A stretch of 64,000 nt of DNA from Arachnopeziza araneosa (Eukaryota > Ascomycota > Leotiomycetes > Helotiales > Arachnopezizaceae): NCBI GenBank assembly GCA_003988855.1, contig QYAI01000112.1:26516-90515 (forward strand), in the 5' to 3' direction. Shown here piece after piece: positions 9,363 to 22,442 of this stretch. The notes under the pieces are model-generated. The model had not been told where the DNA came from. It saw only the letters and a list, made by a program, of their open reading frames with translations, and ran no database searches. The position numbers and the translations under genes were made by a program. Each line of letters begins with the position of its first letter. Within the stretch, counting starts at the first letter, position 1.

Positions 9363-12300
9363 ATGGCAGATTACCTGCAGGACCTCAGCGAGCTGGTTGA
9401 GGATCCTCTCGTGGAAGCTTTGTACCCAAGCCCTAAACTAATTGAAACCAGGCTACTTCAAGAAGGCGAGGAAAGTCTTCTTGATCTTTCTCCCGGCCCA
9501 GTCATTTCCTCGCTGGCGTTTCTATCCAGCGAATTGCAGGCAACGCTTGAATCTCTGCAAGGCTGCAACTTCACCCTACCAAACCCAAGTTCAAGTGAGG
9601 CTGAACAGAAAGCTGATCAGTTTACCACTAAACAAACAGACACAAAGCAGAAAGAGAATTGGCATCCTCAGGTTTACAAAACGAGTCCTGGCAAAAAGAG
9701 AGCAACTCTTCAAAACTCAACGCTACTACTTCCTGTTACTATCACCTCCACCAAGCCAGAGGCCTCATTGGAAGATCATCTGGATGCAATCAAGAGAATT
9801 TCTTCTCCATCTCTAGCGATTCTAGCTTTGGAGCCCACGACCTCATCTGAACCTGACATCAGTGATGTTGAGATCGTTTCTCAGGCACTGACTCTATCTA
9901 GTCCATCTTCCCTTCCTGATTCCACCAAACCCCTCCTTCTCGACCAAGGTGTTACTGATCAAGCCCTCCCTCCGCCAACTACTTTACATCTCAATAAATC
10001 TCACAACATTCCACTTGATCAACGCAGCCCCCGTTCTTCTTCCACCGATCACTCAAGTTTTCGGCAGCTGTGGTTGATGGCTGGCCCAAAGAGAGCGCAT
10101 TCCCCCGCGGTGGCGGAATCTCAATCGAAGCAGCAACGAATTGGATCCCCAATTCCTTCCAAGATGGCTTTACCACCAATTGGAGATGACCATCAAGCTC
10201 CTGTTCTCGCGACCCGAACCACTGAAGCTGTCATTGCGGACCTAAAAGGATTCGCACTCTCTTCTTCCACCTTCTCTTCCAAACAAAATCCCTCCCATAT
10301 TAGCCATCACTTGGACGTCGCCACCACTCACTCTACAGATCTGCCGGAGCTGTCATTTGACGAACAGCAACCGCCTAAGCATCCAGAGGTTAATGACCCA
10401 GATCAGGACGAAGATGACTCTGAAGATGAACCTGAAGCAGTACCCAAACCCCGCAAGATCACTGAACGCAAGCGTAAGCAAAATGCTGTTGCTGATAGCT
10501 TCATGAACGCGTACAATTTGAAGATTGCAAAGGAGGCTAACACGGTCCGACCCGAGGACGAGTCACAGCAGTCCACACGATGGCTCATCCATCAGTCCGA
10601 GAATCGAAAGATCATCTCCTCTCCGCGTGAGTATCAAGTTGAGCTCTTTAATAGAGCTTTGGAAAGAAACATCATTGCTGTTCTTGATACAGGTTTGTTT
10701 CTTAGTCTTCGTCAAGAGAGTGCTAACCATTCAAGGCTCTGGTAAGACTCTGATTGCTGTCTTGTTGTTGAGACATATTCTCGCTCAAGAATTAGAGGAC
10801 AGAGCAATGGGGAAGCACCGACGTATCTCTTTCTTCTTGGTAAGCTCCAAGTTCCAAAGTCATGATCTAAAGCTGACTTGAGCAGGTTGATTCCGTTCAA
10901 CTTGTCTTTCAGCAACATGCTGTCCTTAAAACTAATCTCGATTACTCTATGAATATGTTTTATGGTGCACAGGGTTGCGACCTGTGGAGCAAAGGCTTGT
11001 GGCAAAAGCATTTTTCGGAGAACATGGTGATTGTTTGTACAGCAGAGGTGCTTCGTCAATGTCTTCACCATTCCTTCATCACTATCGATCAAATTAATCT
11101 TCTCATCTTCGATGAAGCTCATCATGCTAAGAAGGATCACCCTTACGCCCGCATAATCAAGGACTTTTATGCGCAACAACCCACTGGTTCACTTGTACCA
11201 AAGATCTTCGGCATGACTGCATCCCCAATCGATGCTCGGGTTGACGTCAAAAAGGCTGCTGCGGAACTTGAGGGTATTTTGAACTGTGAAATTGCAACTG
11301 CAGAGGATGCGAGCTTGCTGAAGTATGCTGATAATAATACGGAGACTCGAACGGAAGACGTCGCTAGATATGCCACTTTGGGTCCGAGATTTGAAACTCC
11401 TCTGTACAAGGAGATGCTCTCTCGGTTCAAGGCCAATCCCATCCTAAACAAACCTTTGCAGTGGTCTAAGGAGGCATCCAGAGAACTTGGAGCATGGTGT
11501 TCTGATCGACTTTGGCAATCTTGTTTTGGTGAGCAAGAAGTATTGAAATTGCTTGCGAAGACTGAACGCCAATACCATACAAAGAAAGTTCAAGCTCCTC
11601 TCGCCATCCTTGAAAAGAGCAAGTCTCTCATTATGGAAGCTAGAAATATCGTCAAGGCACATAACTTTGAGCCTCCGGATTTTGAGGAGGATGCAAAAGT
11701 TTCCAGCAATCTCTCATCGAAAGTTCTTTTACTTATCTCATACCTGCGACGTCGATTTGAACGTCCGACTCAAGACAAGTGTATTGTCTTCGTCCAGCGA
11801 AGATATACAGCCCTCATACTTGCTGAATTATTCTCCCATTCAGCCATCAAGACCCTATACCTCTCCGTTGGATCTTTGATTGGCACCAGCGTTGGCAATG
11901 TGGGCGATTTGAATTTCTCTTTCCATGAACAAACCCTCACGATGCGTGACTTTCGAACGGGCAAGATCAATTGTCTCTTTGCAACATCAGTGGCTGAAGA
12001 AGGTCTCGACGTTCCTGAATGTAACTTGATTATTCGATTTGACTTATACACTACTCTCATCCAGTACATTCAATCTCGAGGCCGGGCTCGTCAAGCAAAC
12101 TCTAAATACATTCATATGTATGAGGACAGAAACCAGGAGCAGATGCAAATGATCAAGGAGGTTCGGAAAAATGAAAACATTTTGAAGGAATTTTGCAAAG
12201 CTCTTCCAGCAGATCGAAAGTTGATGGGCAACAGCTTTGATATGGACTATTTTCTGTCGAAAGAAAAATCAAATCGAGTTCTCACCATTTCGTCGACGGG

Positions 12301-15083
12301 CGCTAAATTGAACTACAAGATAAGCCTGACTGTGTTGGCGAACTTTGTCGATAAGCTACCTCGTAACCAAGAGACCAACGTTCAACCAGAATACATCATG
12401 ACCATTCTGAACAAAAAATTTGTTTGCGAGGCAATTCTTCCAGAGAACTCTCCCATTCGAGGAGCTGTAGGTCATCCTGCGAATACCAAACAGGTTGCAA
12501 AGTGCTCTGCAGCATTCGAAACCTGCGTGAAGCTTGTCAGTGGAAAGTACTTGGACGAACACCTTCTTCCCATATTCACAAAAAAGCTTCCTGCCATGCG
12601 AAATGCGGTGCTAGCTGTTGACTCGAAGAAGAGAGAAGCTTATGATATGAAGGTCAAACCAAAGATGTGGTCTATCGGTGGCATCCCTGAGAAGCTCTTT
12701 GTCACTATCCTACGCCTTGAAAATCCAGGCGCTATCGGCCGCATATCACAACCTTTGGCCATATTGACCAGGTCTCTACTGCCAAAACTTCCCGCATTCT
12801 TTCTTCATTTTGGCAATGATCAGCACTCATCGGTTGAGTGCGTGACACTCTCTGAACCTCTCTGGGTTTCGCCTGAGGTGATTAAGCAGATAGACACCTT
12901 CACTCGGTCTCTATTTGATGACGTTTTCAGCAAGCTATACGAATCTGATGTATCAAAGATGCCCTACTTTTTGGTTCCAATTGATTCTGAGGCTACCCTT
13001 CAATGTGTCTCAAATGCTTCCAGGATCATTGACTGGAAAATTCTAGAGGCTGTTGAAGAATGGCAGTACAGGTGGAGCGAGACCTACTGGGACAACAAAG
13101 CATGGCAGACGGAGTCGGATGTGTCTTTATCTGACAAGTTTATAGTCGATCCCTATGATGGATCGCGAAAGCTATGGTCTGTTGGAGTCACTAACGAACA
13201 TAAGCCCTTGGACCCCGTTCCAGCTGGTATGGCTCCTCGTAAGGGGACCCGTAAGAACAATGATAATATTATGGAATATAGCTGTAGCTTATGGGCCAAG
13301 GCGAGAGCTCGACGCACGTTCGATCCGGACCAACGTGTTTTTGAGGCTGAGTATATTTCTCTACGCCGAAATCTTCTAGATGAGTTTGAAAAGTCGGAAG
13401 AAGAAACTCCGAAGAAGTGTTTCATTATTTTGGAGCCACTTAAGATATCTCCTGTTAGTTGTTGGTTCTAAGCCTGGTCATTGCTAATTTAAATAGCTTC
13501 CTGCAACCGTTGTCGCCATGGCATATGTATTCCCGGCTATTATCCATCGCATAGAGTCTTATATTATTGCTTTGGAGGCATGCGAAATGCTTCATCTTGA
13601 TATCCGTCCGGACTTGGCATTGGAAGCTGTTACTAAGGATTCAGACAACACAGACGAGCATGACGCGGAGAAGATCAACTTTCAACGTGGAATGGGAAAT
13701 AATTATGAGCGTCTTGAGTTCCTTGGCGATTGTTTCTTAAAGATGGCTACTTCCATCTCCTTGTTTGGTATCAAGCCAGAGAGCGACGAATATGAGTATC
13801 ACGTTGAACGTATGTTGCTAATTTGCAACAAGAATCTCAAGAATGTCGCTGTTAAACTTAAACTCTACGAGTTTATCCGCTCAAATGGATTCGGTCGTCG
13901 AGCTTGGTATCCCGAAGGTCTTGTCTTGCTAAAAGGAAAGACAAAAGCAGCACCGAATTCTCATAAGCTTGGGGATAAGACAATTGCCGATGTCAGCGAA
14001 GCACTAATTGGCGCCGCTCTGCTCAGCCATTATGAATCCAAGAGCATGGATTGCGCTGTCAGAGCCGTCTCAGAACTGGTCTCTGCGGAGAATCACAAAA
14101 TCACTAAATTCTCTGATTACTACAAACTGTACCAAAAGCCCAAGTATCAAACTGCGCTTACTACCGAGGAACAAAAGCATGTAGCAGCTTCGGTGGAGCA
14201 AGAGGGCCATTACCGCTTCAAGTATCCGCGCTTATTGCAATCAGCCTTCACTCATCCTTCGTACCCATATTCCTGGGGACATATTCCTAGTTATCAACGT
14301 CTTGAGTTTTTGGGAGACTCTTTGCTTGATATGGTTTGTGTCAACTATCTTTTCCATAACTTCCCCGACAAGGATCCTCAATGGCTGACTGAGCACAAAA
14401 TGGCAATGGTTTCGAATCAGTTCTTGGGCGCTCTTTGCGTACATCTGGGATTTCATCGTCACCTTCGTCTCTTCAATCCAGCTTTTCAGAAGCAGATTAC
14501 TGATTATGAAACTGATATAATCGAGGCTCGACATCAAGTCGAGCAAGATGCTGTTCGACTTGGAAAATCCCCTGTAGATTGCATGCCCGATTATTGGACC
14601 TCCGTCAGCCAGCCGCCAAAGTGTCTACCTGATATCATCGAGGCTTATATTGGTGCCATCTTTGTCGACTCCGAGTTTGACTACTCTGAGGTAGAACGCT
14701 TCTTTGAGATGCATATCAAGTGGTACTTCAATGATATGTCGATCTACGATACCTACGCCAATAAGCACCCTACAACATTCCTGACCAATTTCTTACAGAC
14801 CAACATGGGCTGTATGGATTGGAGCCTGACAACTCGAGAAATTCCAAGCATTGATGGAAGTAAGCCTCTTGTCGTTGCGATGCTTGTTCTCCATGGCAAA
14901 GTCGTTGCCCATACTCATGCTGAGACCTCCCGTCATGCAAAAGTAAATGCAGCGAAGCAAGCTGTGAGAAAGTTAGAAGGTTTAGGCTTACCAGATTTTC
15001 GAGATCGATATTGTTGTAATTGCAAGCTGGAGGACTTGCAGGATGCGGAGGAAATGGAGCATTTACATGGCACTGCAATTTGA
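9363..15083 (+). CDS. dcl1: Dicer-like protein 1 (RNA interference endoribonuclease)
   Basis: Exons 9363..10692, 10736..10839, 10886..13453, 13497..15083; introns 43, 46 and 43 bp; 1862 aa. Cuts double-stranded RNA into small RNAs. Order: a poorly conserved Ser/Pro/Asp-rich head to about residue 410; RESTRWL-type linker and REYQ; DEAD helicase with GSGKT near 444 (split by intron 1) and FDEAHH near 553; helicase C with SVAEEGLDVPECNLIIRFD and QSRGRARQ; Dicer dimerisation domain; weak PAZ-like region; RNase IIIa ERLEFLGD near 1405; RNase IIIb RLEFLGD near 1602 with a second acidic site at PDIIEAYIGAIFVDSE; dsRNA-binding fold and a closing CCNC motif typical of fungal Dcl1. All acidic catalytic residues seem present. 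The start MADYLQD was chosen over a CTG/other upstream codon because frame and context agree. The head makes it longer than usual Dcl1 proteins (about 1500-1600 aa). Confidence 0.93.
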
Positions 15084-16219
15084 GTGAATAAAACATTGAG
15101 TCCGACTTACGAATGGATCCTAGATGGCCTTGATACGTCTATCAAGAAAATTGCTCGCTTGTTTGTTGCTTTGGCGTTGCTGGGTTATGAAACATGGGTC
15201 ATAAGTGGGCAGAATAGAGACTTATGAATGATGGTATTGCTAGATGCTGCAGATAACCGATAGAGAGTCTCAAGGTAATTCTTTCATTCATGTAGAATAA
15301 TGATGTGTTAGTGCTCTTCAAGTGAGATTACCCTTTGACAATTTTTCTCAAATTTCCAAAATTTCTCAGTTGCCTAAACTAAAACTAAAGTAACTTGTCC
15401 CTCGCTTCTAAGTGCATATTTGAAGAATGGTGGTTTATTGTCCAACAGAGCCGACTAAAACTCTCCTATATCTCAAGCATCGTTTACGAAATCTAGGTGA
15501 TGTTGATTGCGGATGAGTTATCACTTACGGGTCTTATAGAATTTTTTTTACTACTGCTTTTGAGACGGATATAGTACTAGCTTGTATTGTGTTGCGTTGG
15601 CTAGGTTGGTGTCATCTGGATACATTGGAGGTGTGAAGTTTTGTAGACACTTTCAGCTGTGAAAGGGCTGAGTATGAAGAGGAGAGTTTTGCTGGATATC
15701 AAAGGATACGAATAGATGAGATGAGATGTTCTGCTCATGCGTGCCGAGAATTGGGGGATGTATCTTGTCTAGGCGCGAGCGGAGCTTTTGTGCTTGTGGC
15801 TGTCTTGACGGGTGACTACTGGTTGGGGTGTGTTGGTTTGGGGTACGGAATGGTGGTAGTGTGATTCTATTTACATTGGGGTGGGCGTGGATAGAAGTGG
15901 AGGAGACTAAAGAGAGATGGGAGGTGGGTAATTTGAAGAGATAGGGAGGATCTTCACATGAGTAGCTTTGAGAAATTGTTGCAGGTGGTGTTGTGAATAT
16001 GATACTGGAGGAACTATATTGTGGAGAAGCATGAAAGTGGAAAGGTATTTATCTTTGTTATGTCTAATTCAGTTATTGATTGAGGTCTGTGACTAGCCTG
16101 AAATGCCTTCTTCTTAAATGGCTTGAGCAAAGACTTGTTGATCAAAGCTGTTTATTATCAATCTCGCAGGCTATATCGCAGCAAAAATGTGGACGTATGA
16201 AACGTATCTTCACTTTTGC
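15084..16219. other. Intergenic region between convergent genes
   Basis: 1.1 kb between the 3' ends of dcl1 and a BTB gene. 15,600-16,000 is G/T-rich on the plus strand (GTGTTGG, GGGGTGGG runs) with little else. No coding signal on either strand. Confidence 0.5.
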
Positions 16220-17291
16220 CTAAAGCTTCTTGCGCTGATTCTTCATGTACCGAATATGTCTTTCGAGGACTGTTGATCGAATATCGAGCTTATCAATGGC
16301 GAATGTCTCTTTGAGATTCATTAGGTTACATGCACTGTGGAATGCATATATCTTGAGGCCGCTCAAACGTTCTGAAAAGCTTGATATACTGAGCTTCGCC
16401 GAATTGGCGGTTGCTAGTCCATTGATGGATGAATACAAACCGCATCGTTCAAGTTCCTGTAGGAAAGTACCGTAGACATACACACTGCAATCGTTCAACC
16501 CTAACTTACACTGTATTGGGCCTTTCTTTGAGTATGGAGCTAGGAGAGACTGAACTTTATCTCGGATCTTATTTATGATCTGTAATCTAACAGAAAAGCA
16601 GATTTCTAATTGCAGGTTTCAGTAAGTTGGCAGTACGGAATCAATACTACTTACCCTCAAGGCCTGGAGGCCATATCTCGTACTGCAGTGATTGAGGATT
16701 AGTGGTAGCTGTGTCTTGTGTCGTGTCCATGATTTCAAGTTTGAGTAATATCATTTGTGATATCTTTTGAAACTCTTCTTCATTCCCAAATACAAGAGCT
16801 ACCCATGATCTCTGAAGTAGTTGGCTGGTGGTTAATTTGGTAAATTTCGAGTGTTCGCTCAGCCATGCTTTCAGCCAAGGCTTCAAGAGGTGAACACAGT
16901 CGTATTTATCACAGATAATGGCAATTCCAGAAAGTTCATCTAGCGAGAGGGTATTAGGGACCTTGTTTAGTTGAAGGTGAACGATTCGAAGTAATATCAA
17001 GAGAGCTCGTCCATTATCCTCGCTGAAGTCAACCTCTGCGACGACTTCTTCCGAACGAGTCTGTTTCTTTCGATTACGGCCATCTTCTGGCGTCAAATCC
17101 TCTCTCACCACCTTTGGTAGTCTCCCCCATGGCTCATAGAAAAATTTCTTCCAGACTGGGCTGGCAATTGCCATCGCGTGAGGAGATACCATTCCGATGA
17201 TGCGTTCACCGTCATACGTCGCGATCAGACGTACGCCGTCACTGTCGAATACGAAAGGATGAGAAGTGGTGATTGGCCAAGTTGAAGACAT
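16220..17291 (-). CDS. BTB/POZ domain protein, third copy
   Basis: Exon 1 16655..17291, intron 16606..16654 (49 bp, GTAAGT donor, ATTAG acceptor), exon 2 16220..16605; 340 aa. The N-terminal third follows the fungal BTB pattern: FDSDGVRLIATYDGERIIGMVSPHAMAIASPVWKKFF, a charged insert, then VDFSEDNGRALLILLRIVH and DELSGIAIICDKYDCVHLLKPWL, which is the usual BTB tail in Pezizomycotina. Exon 2 is a basic helical region with a Cys/Leu-rich piece and no known domain. It is not close in sequence to the tandem pair at 3.9-7.5 kb and carries no Cys/His HKSEAECE motif. Probable adaptor; partners unknown. A second GTAAGT inside exon 2 near 16503 could allow alternative splicing. Confidence 0.82.
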
Positions 17292-18276
17292 CGTCTGGAA
17301 GTGAGATGTAGACTTTCGGCTTTTGTGGGCGCACCGCTGAAGAAATCATGCACTTATTGAAAAGTTGATCTTCTTGAAAAAGGTGAGGATGGGTAATTAT
17401 TGGCGCTGTGGTCAAAGGAGTTTGAGGTTGATAGATCGAAGGAGCCGAGAATGCTCTTTTAAATTCATCAATGCAAAACTGATGCTGATGAATTCTTTGT
17501 TGACATCCGCACGCCTTCCATTCTCGCTGAGTGGACTGACTGTCTTGACTTCGAGTTCAAGCAGAACAAACATCTTTCTCGAATCAGCACAGAACTTCCA
17601 CCAACTTTAATGAATCCTTCGATATTCTAAAGACCATTGTATCTCTATGGGCGTGACTGCTTGCTTTGGTTTCGTTCATAGACTCTCGTCGGGAGTCTAG
17701 GCTGGGGAGAATTTAAAGTCTTGTTCGCCCTCAGAGAGTTGACAATACTGGATCAGATTTGGTGTACTTCTTGAAATGGATGAACACTGAACCACCAAGA
17801 CTGATCCTCTCTCTGCCCGCGCAAAAGCCAATTGACGCATCTGACGTGACTAATGGTCATGATGAGATTCAACCTTTGAAATTCCCAAAAAGAAGTTCAT
17901 CACTAGATTCAATTGTGATTGAGGAACCTTTTAGACGATTTACAGGATTTGTGGCTATCATGCAATTAGCATCTTACGTTAGGAGCACATTGTTGACCCT
18001 CAGCATATTGAGTGGCTTTTTGATCAATTCAAATATGGTTTGTCCGAGTATATAGCCTTCAAGTTTCAACTCGGGCAGGTGCAACCACGCGTGAACTGAG
18101 GTCATTACACTTTCTTAGTCTTGGCCCGCTTGCAACTTCTCATTTCAGAAGCCATATACTTACTTCTCTTCCATACACTCGTTATTTATGCTACCTTAAC
18201 AGCACACGCGAAACATCGTTCATCCAGTCTGTCCGTATTGCTCTACAAATATTCTACAATATCTTATCTTATCAAT
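17292..18276. other. Intergenic region between divergent genes
   Basis: 985 bp between a BTB gene and a sugar transporter read away from each other. A 91-codon frame from ATG 17776 to 18055 lacks splice support, homology or codon bias and is left uncalled. The last 150 bp are C/T-rich, as expected of the transporter leader. Confidence 0.5.
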
Positions 18277-20085
18277 ATGTGTTGCTGCAAAAGGAAAAAG
18301 ACCAATGCAGCAGAGGCTTCCAGCCTCGATGCAGAAAATAGCAGTCGACAAATACAATTGCCGCCTGTTCCAAGTATCAAAGTTGACAAACCTCCGAAAG
18401 AACGAGTCACTCCATTGGCTTTTCTTCTTTGTTCTATAGCATCAATTGGTGGTTTCATGTTCGGATACGAGTCTGGCCAAATCTCTGGTATTGAGAGCTT
18501 CCCGCATCCATTTCCCCATTCTGACAACTATGCAGGTTTTTTGGAGATGCCTGACTTCTGCCAACGATTTGCCATCTTTAATCTCGTTACAGGTTGTGAA
18601 TTCTCGGATATTCATCAAGGCACAATTGTTGGGTTGCTTTGCATCGGAACCCTCGTTGGTTGTCTCGCCAGTGGATTCATCTGCGATAAAATCGGCCGTC
18701 GATACACGATATCCTCATCTGCCTTCTTCTACATCATCGGCGTCATGATTGAAATTACAAGTGATGAACGTTGGATCCAGTTTGCCATGGGTCGAATGGT
18801 TGCAGGCATGGGAATTGGCGCTCTCAGTACCAGTGTTCCTATGTACCAATCGGAAAGTGTTCCCAAGGGTATCCGAGGTGCAATGGTCAGCTCGTATCAA
18901 CTACTAATTACGTTGGGTATCTTCTCAGCATATATGGTGTGTTATTGAAACGGTTGTTGAGAAGGACCAAGCTGATTCTCGCAGATCAATTTCGGAACTT
19001 CGAAACTCCAAGGCGATATTCAGTGGAGACTTCCAAACGGCCTCTCAGCACTCTGGGCAGTCATTCTTGGAATTGGTATTTTATTTCTTCCAGAGTCCCC
19101 TCGCTATGCATACCGTGTCGGCCGCATCGACGAAGCTCGCAAGAATATGGGTCGCCTTTATGGTTGTAACCCCTTCGCAGCTTCTATCGAAGAGGAGATT
19201 CGAGAAATTGAAGAAAAACTTCAAACTGAACGTGCAAGTGGTAATCACCCTTGGTATGAAGTATTTACTGGTCCACGAATGCTCTATCGTACACTTCTAG
19301 GAATGGTTCTTCAAGCTGGTCAACAACTTACCGGCGCAAATTTCTTCTTCTACTACGGCACAGTCATTTTCAAGTCAACCGGTATCAGCGATTCCTATAA
19401 AACTTCAATCATTCTTGGGTCTGTCAATGTCGCAGCTACAATTGTTGGCATCTGGATAGTCAAGAATTGTGGACGTCGTGCCAGTCTAATGGTCGGTGCT
19501 GCCTGGATGTTCATGTGCTTCATGGTGTACTCCTTTGTCGGTTCACTTATGCTCAACCAAGAATACCCTGGGGAAACTCCCGTTGCAGGAAAAATTCTTA
19601 TCGTATTTACGTGCCTCTTCATTATCGCTTTCGCCACCACTTGGGGCCCTCTTGTCTGGACTATCGTTAGTGAACTCTATCCTGCCCGCTATCGTGCTGT
19701 CGCTATGGCTCTCGCAACTTCTTCCAACTGGCTTTTCAACTTCTTGATTTCATTTTGCACTAGTTTCATCACAAACAAGCTTCATTACTGGTATGGTCTT
19801 GTCTTCGGTACTTGCTGCTTTGTCCTCTTCTGGGTGGTTTTCTTTTTCTTGATTGAGTCTAAAGATCGCAGTCTCGAAGAGATTGATACCATGTACCTTC
19901 TTCATGTCAACCCAATAACGAGTGCGAATTGGACCCCTCAAGATATTGCAAAAGAAAGTACCAGTGGCGCGACAACGGGTGGTCAGTCTCTGATATCGGC
20001 TGGTTTGACTCTTCCGGAGGCTGGATTAGGCGGAGATGGTTTATTGTTGAATGGAGAGAGTAGTTCGCCAGAGAGTCAAGCATAG
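18277..20085 (+). CDS. MFS hexose/monosaccharide transporter
   Basis: Exons 18277..18936 and 18985..20085, intron 48 bp (GTGTGT, CGCAG); 586 aa. Start MCCCKRKK gives a cytosolic, Cys/Lys-rich head. Twelve-span sugar porter with family motifs: GGFMFGYESGQISG in TM1, CDKIGRRYT in loop 2-3, PMYQSESVPKGIRG after TM4, PESPRYAYRVGR after TM6, QAGQQLTGANFFFYYG in TM7, GRRASLMVGA and PARYRAVAMALATSSNWLFNFL near TM11, then PESK-equivalent IESKDRSLEEID. Closest in style to fungal hexose transporters of the HXT/RGT2/MstA group; the PETK motif is changed to IESK. Acts in the plasma membrane. Substrate cannot be set from sequence. C-terminal 80 residues are Gly/Ser-rich. Confidence 0.9.
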
Positions 20086-22442
20086 TGGAGGTTTGTCAAA
20101 GGCTTGGCTTATTACAGCGAAAGGCCGGCGTTTCATTGATTTAATTATTATCCATTATCTACTGATCGTGGAATTGGGTAGTGATAGCCTTTTATGGCTT
20201 GCGGGAAAGTAATAAGAGGTACAAAGATAGTACCTTCGTAGCATTCAATGAAAAGAATTTTCGGGTTCTATGTTAGCGTCCACTAGTCTTTGATGCTCTT
20301 CTCACAGGGGAGCTGTTAAATCGCTTGTCATAAATCCTCAAACTATTTCCTTTTTTAATGATGTATTTCTCTCAGGGAATAGCTCACTATCCACGCAATT
20401 GTTTTCTGTATAAACTCGCGAGGAAGAACTTTGAAGTCTTCGCCCTGGTCCGTATTGTTGCTCCGACCCGCTAAGCTAACAGTGCCAAGTTGCACTCTCT
20501 ATCAAGCTTTTCTCTCCTTGGTTCACTGACCGAACCTCGTCAACAGGATGTTATTTTATCCTCCTATCTCTCACGAGTAAAAGCAGAGCAGTCTTATAAA
20601 TTTCGAACCCGGGCTTCTCGCTTAAACCACCCTTAGGACATCCTTCTTCTAGACTACTTGTATTTGGCGCATTGCTTTCGCTAAGATGATAATTATTCAC
20701 TGCTTATATTTTTAAAAACCTCTTTGCCGAGAAGGGGCCAGTTTCAATTGATTGGTTGCATCATCATCAGCTAGTTCTGTAATGACTTCGTATCCATGTC
20801 TGGTGTCGTTTATGAATAGGGTTGTGATTATTTTTGTATTATGTAGAATTTTCCTTCCGTGAAACATGTTCTCAACATATGGGAGTGGGGTGTACTTAGC
20901 TCGATCAATCTGATAAATTTGGCGCAAAGCTTTTGACTCTAATAAGTCAACGTTTCAAACTTCTGTTCCATTCGGAAACTTGAATTTCCAGCATCGGATC
21001 CCCTGAGCCCGACATGATTAATGGGTTGTAAGTCTTCATTCTCAAGTGCGAATATAAATCCTGTAGAATTGATTCTGTACAGGATGTTATACGACGGGAA
21101 TGTTTGCACTTCCTGACCCGATGTCTCTCGTGAGCAGCGTCGCCTTGCTTAGGCTCGGCTCAGGCTTGCTCCGGCCTGCTCACCCTATTCAAACGCTTAC
21201 TAGAAATCATCAACTTTTAACAAGGGGCCCGAAAAGGCTCCTTTTCCCTTAGCTAGGGATCTTAAATGTTTACATTGCGCTGGCCAGGCTCAATAGGAAT
21301 CTGTAGCGTACCAGCACCTACTTCTAGACCTCGTGAGGCTATTAATGATAGACGCAAGGCAATAACGCTTCAATAACCACAACCTAGCTTTCTAGCCCCC
21401 AGTGCTCGGTCTTTCGGGACCCAAATGGCGGAAAGTGATATATGCCTGTGTGTTTGCTGAAATCGAGCCGATATTGCTCCACACCTTTGATGCTTGGCTG
21501 TAGAGGGAGGATTTGGGATTCTACTATCGAATCAAAGGCTGGAGTGTTGTTACGCTCTATATTGTGTTGGCTGGTGTGAAGTTGGAAGCTGGACGATGCG
21601 AGAGATTTTGTACATCTTCCAACAGTTCGGCAGGGGAATTTCTCGAAGCGAGATTGCATGCTCCCCCATTTTTAGAATGGCAAGTCATCTCATGAAACTT
21701 TCTTGATAGAAATATAACGTTCTAACTATCACGTACATTTCACTTAACTTTACAGCTAACCAAGTTAGTCATCCAAGCTCTGCTAGTGGAGGTAAAAACG
21801 TACTTTTTGACCTGTCGTAACTATTAATTCACGCCTGAACAATAGGACTGATAATCTTCTCTCTGCATTATTGTCCCAGTTCCTCTCTCAACTCCACCGA
21901 CAGCGCGGCTAATTGTATAAAGGTTGCGTTTTAGGTTTTGTCCCCCAGTACAGCACTAGAACTCCCTTGGTTCTTTCGTTCTCGAAGAAGATACGTTCCT
22001 AAAGCTTGGTATCTAAAAGTGAAGGCGCTGGGAGATTTCTTTTGCGGGAATTGAGCCAGAGAGTATTTTTGATGTTTGTAAGCGGGTTACACATGTCTTG
22101 GCATTCCATAATTGACATCGCGTGTGACTATGGTGCTATCATATTTCCGATTTGGTGGATTTGTAAGCGTTTTGTCGGGTATGAGGGAGGGAGGGAGAGG
22201 ATCCCAGGTTCCATGGAGAACTGCAAGCGTGATAAAAAATTCCAGTTCCAGTCGTGATGGAAGGTTGTAATCAGGTCCAATATTACCCGAGCTAATTATG
22301 GGTTGGAGGAAGCCCTCCTAGTGGGCAATTGATTTTGTCGCTACGTGTCTCTGCATGCATTCGAGCGGCCCGCTCACGAGCCATCTTATCAGGTCGCAAC
22401 ACAGAGCTGCCTCCGTATGATGTTGTAGTTCAATTGGCAACA
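20086..22442. other. Intergenic region, 2.4 kb
   Basis: No supportable gene. Short frames at 20712-20927 (-), 21384-21659 (-) and 22006-22257 (+) have no family or splice support. A GC-rich patch at 21,130-21,240 (GCTCGGCTCAGGCTTGC, CCGGCCTGCTC) resembles text near 38,190-38,260 (GCTCAGGCGG, CTCGGCTCAG) and may be a worn repeat. Much of the rest is AT-rich. Confidence 0.45.

Noticed and set aside
17776..18055. Possible small protein before the hexose transporter
   Set aside because: No splice, homology or codon support, although one hydrophobic stretch is present.
20585..20640. B-box-like GGGTTCGAAAT on the minus strand
   Set aside because: The flanks do not form the T arm or acceptor stem of a tRNA.
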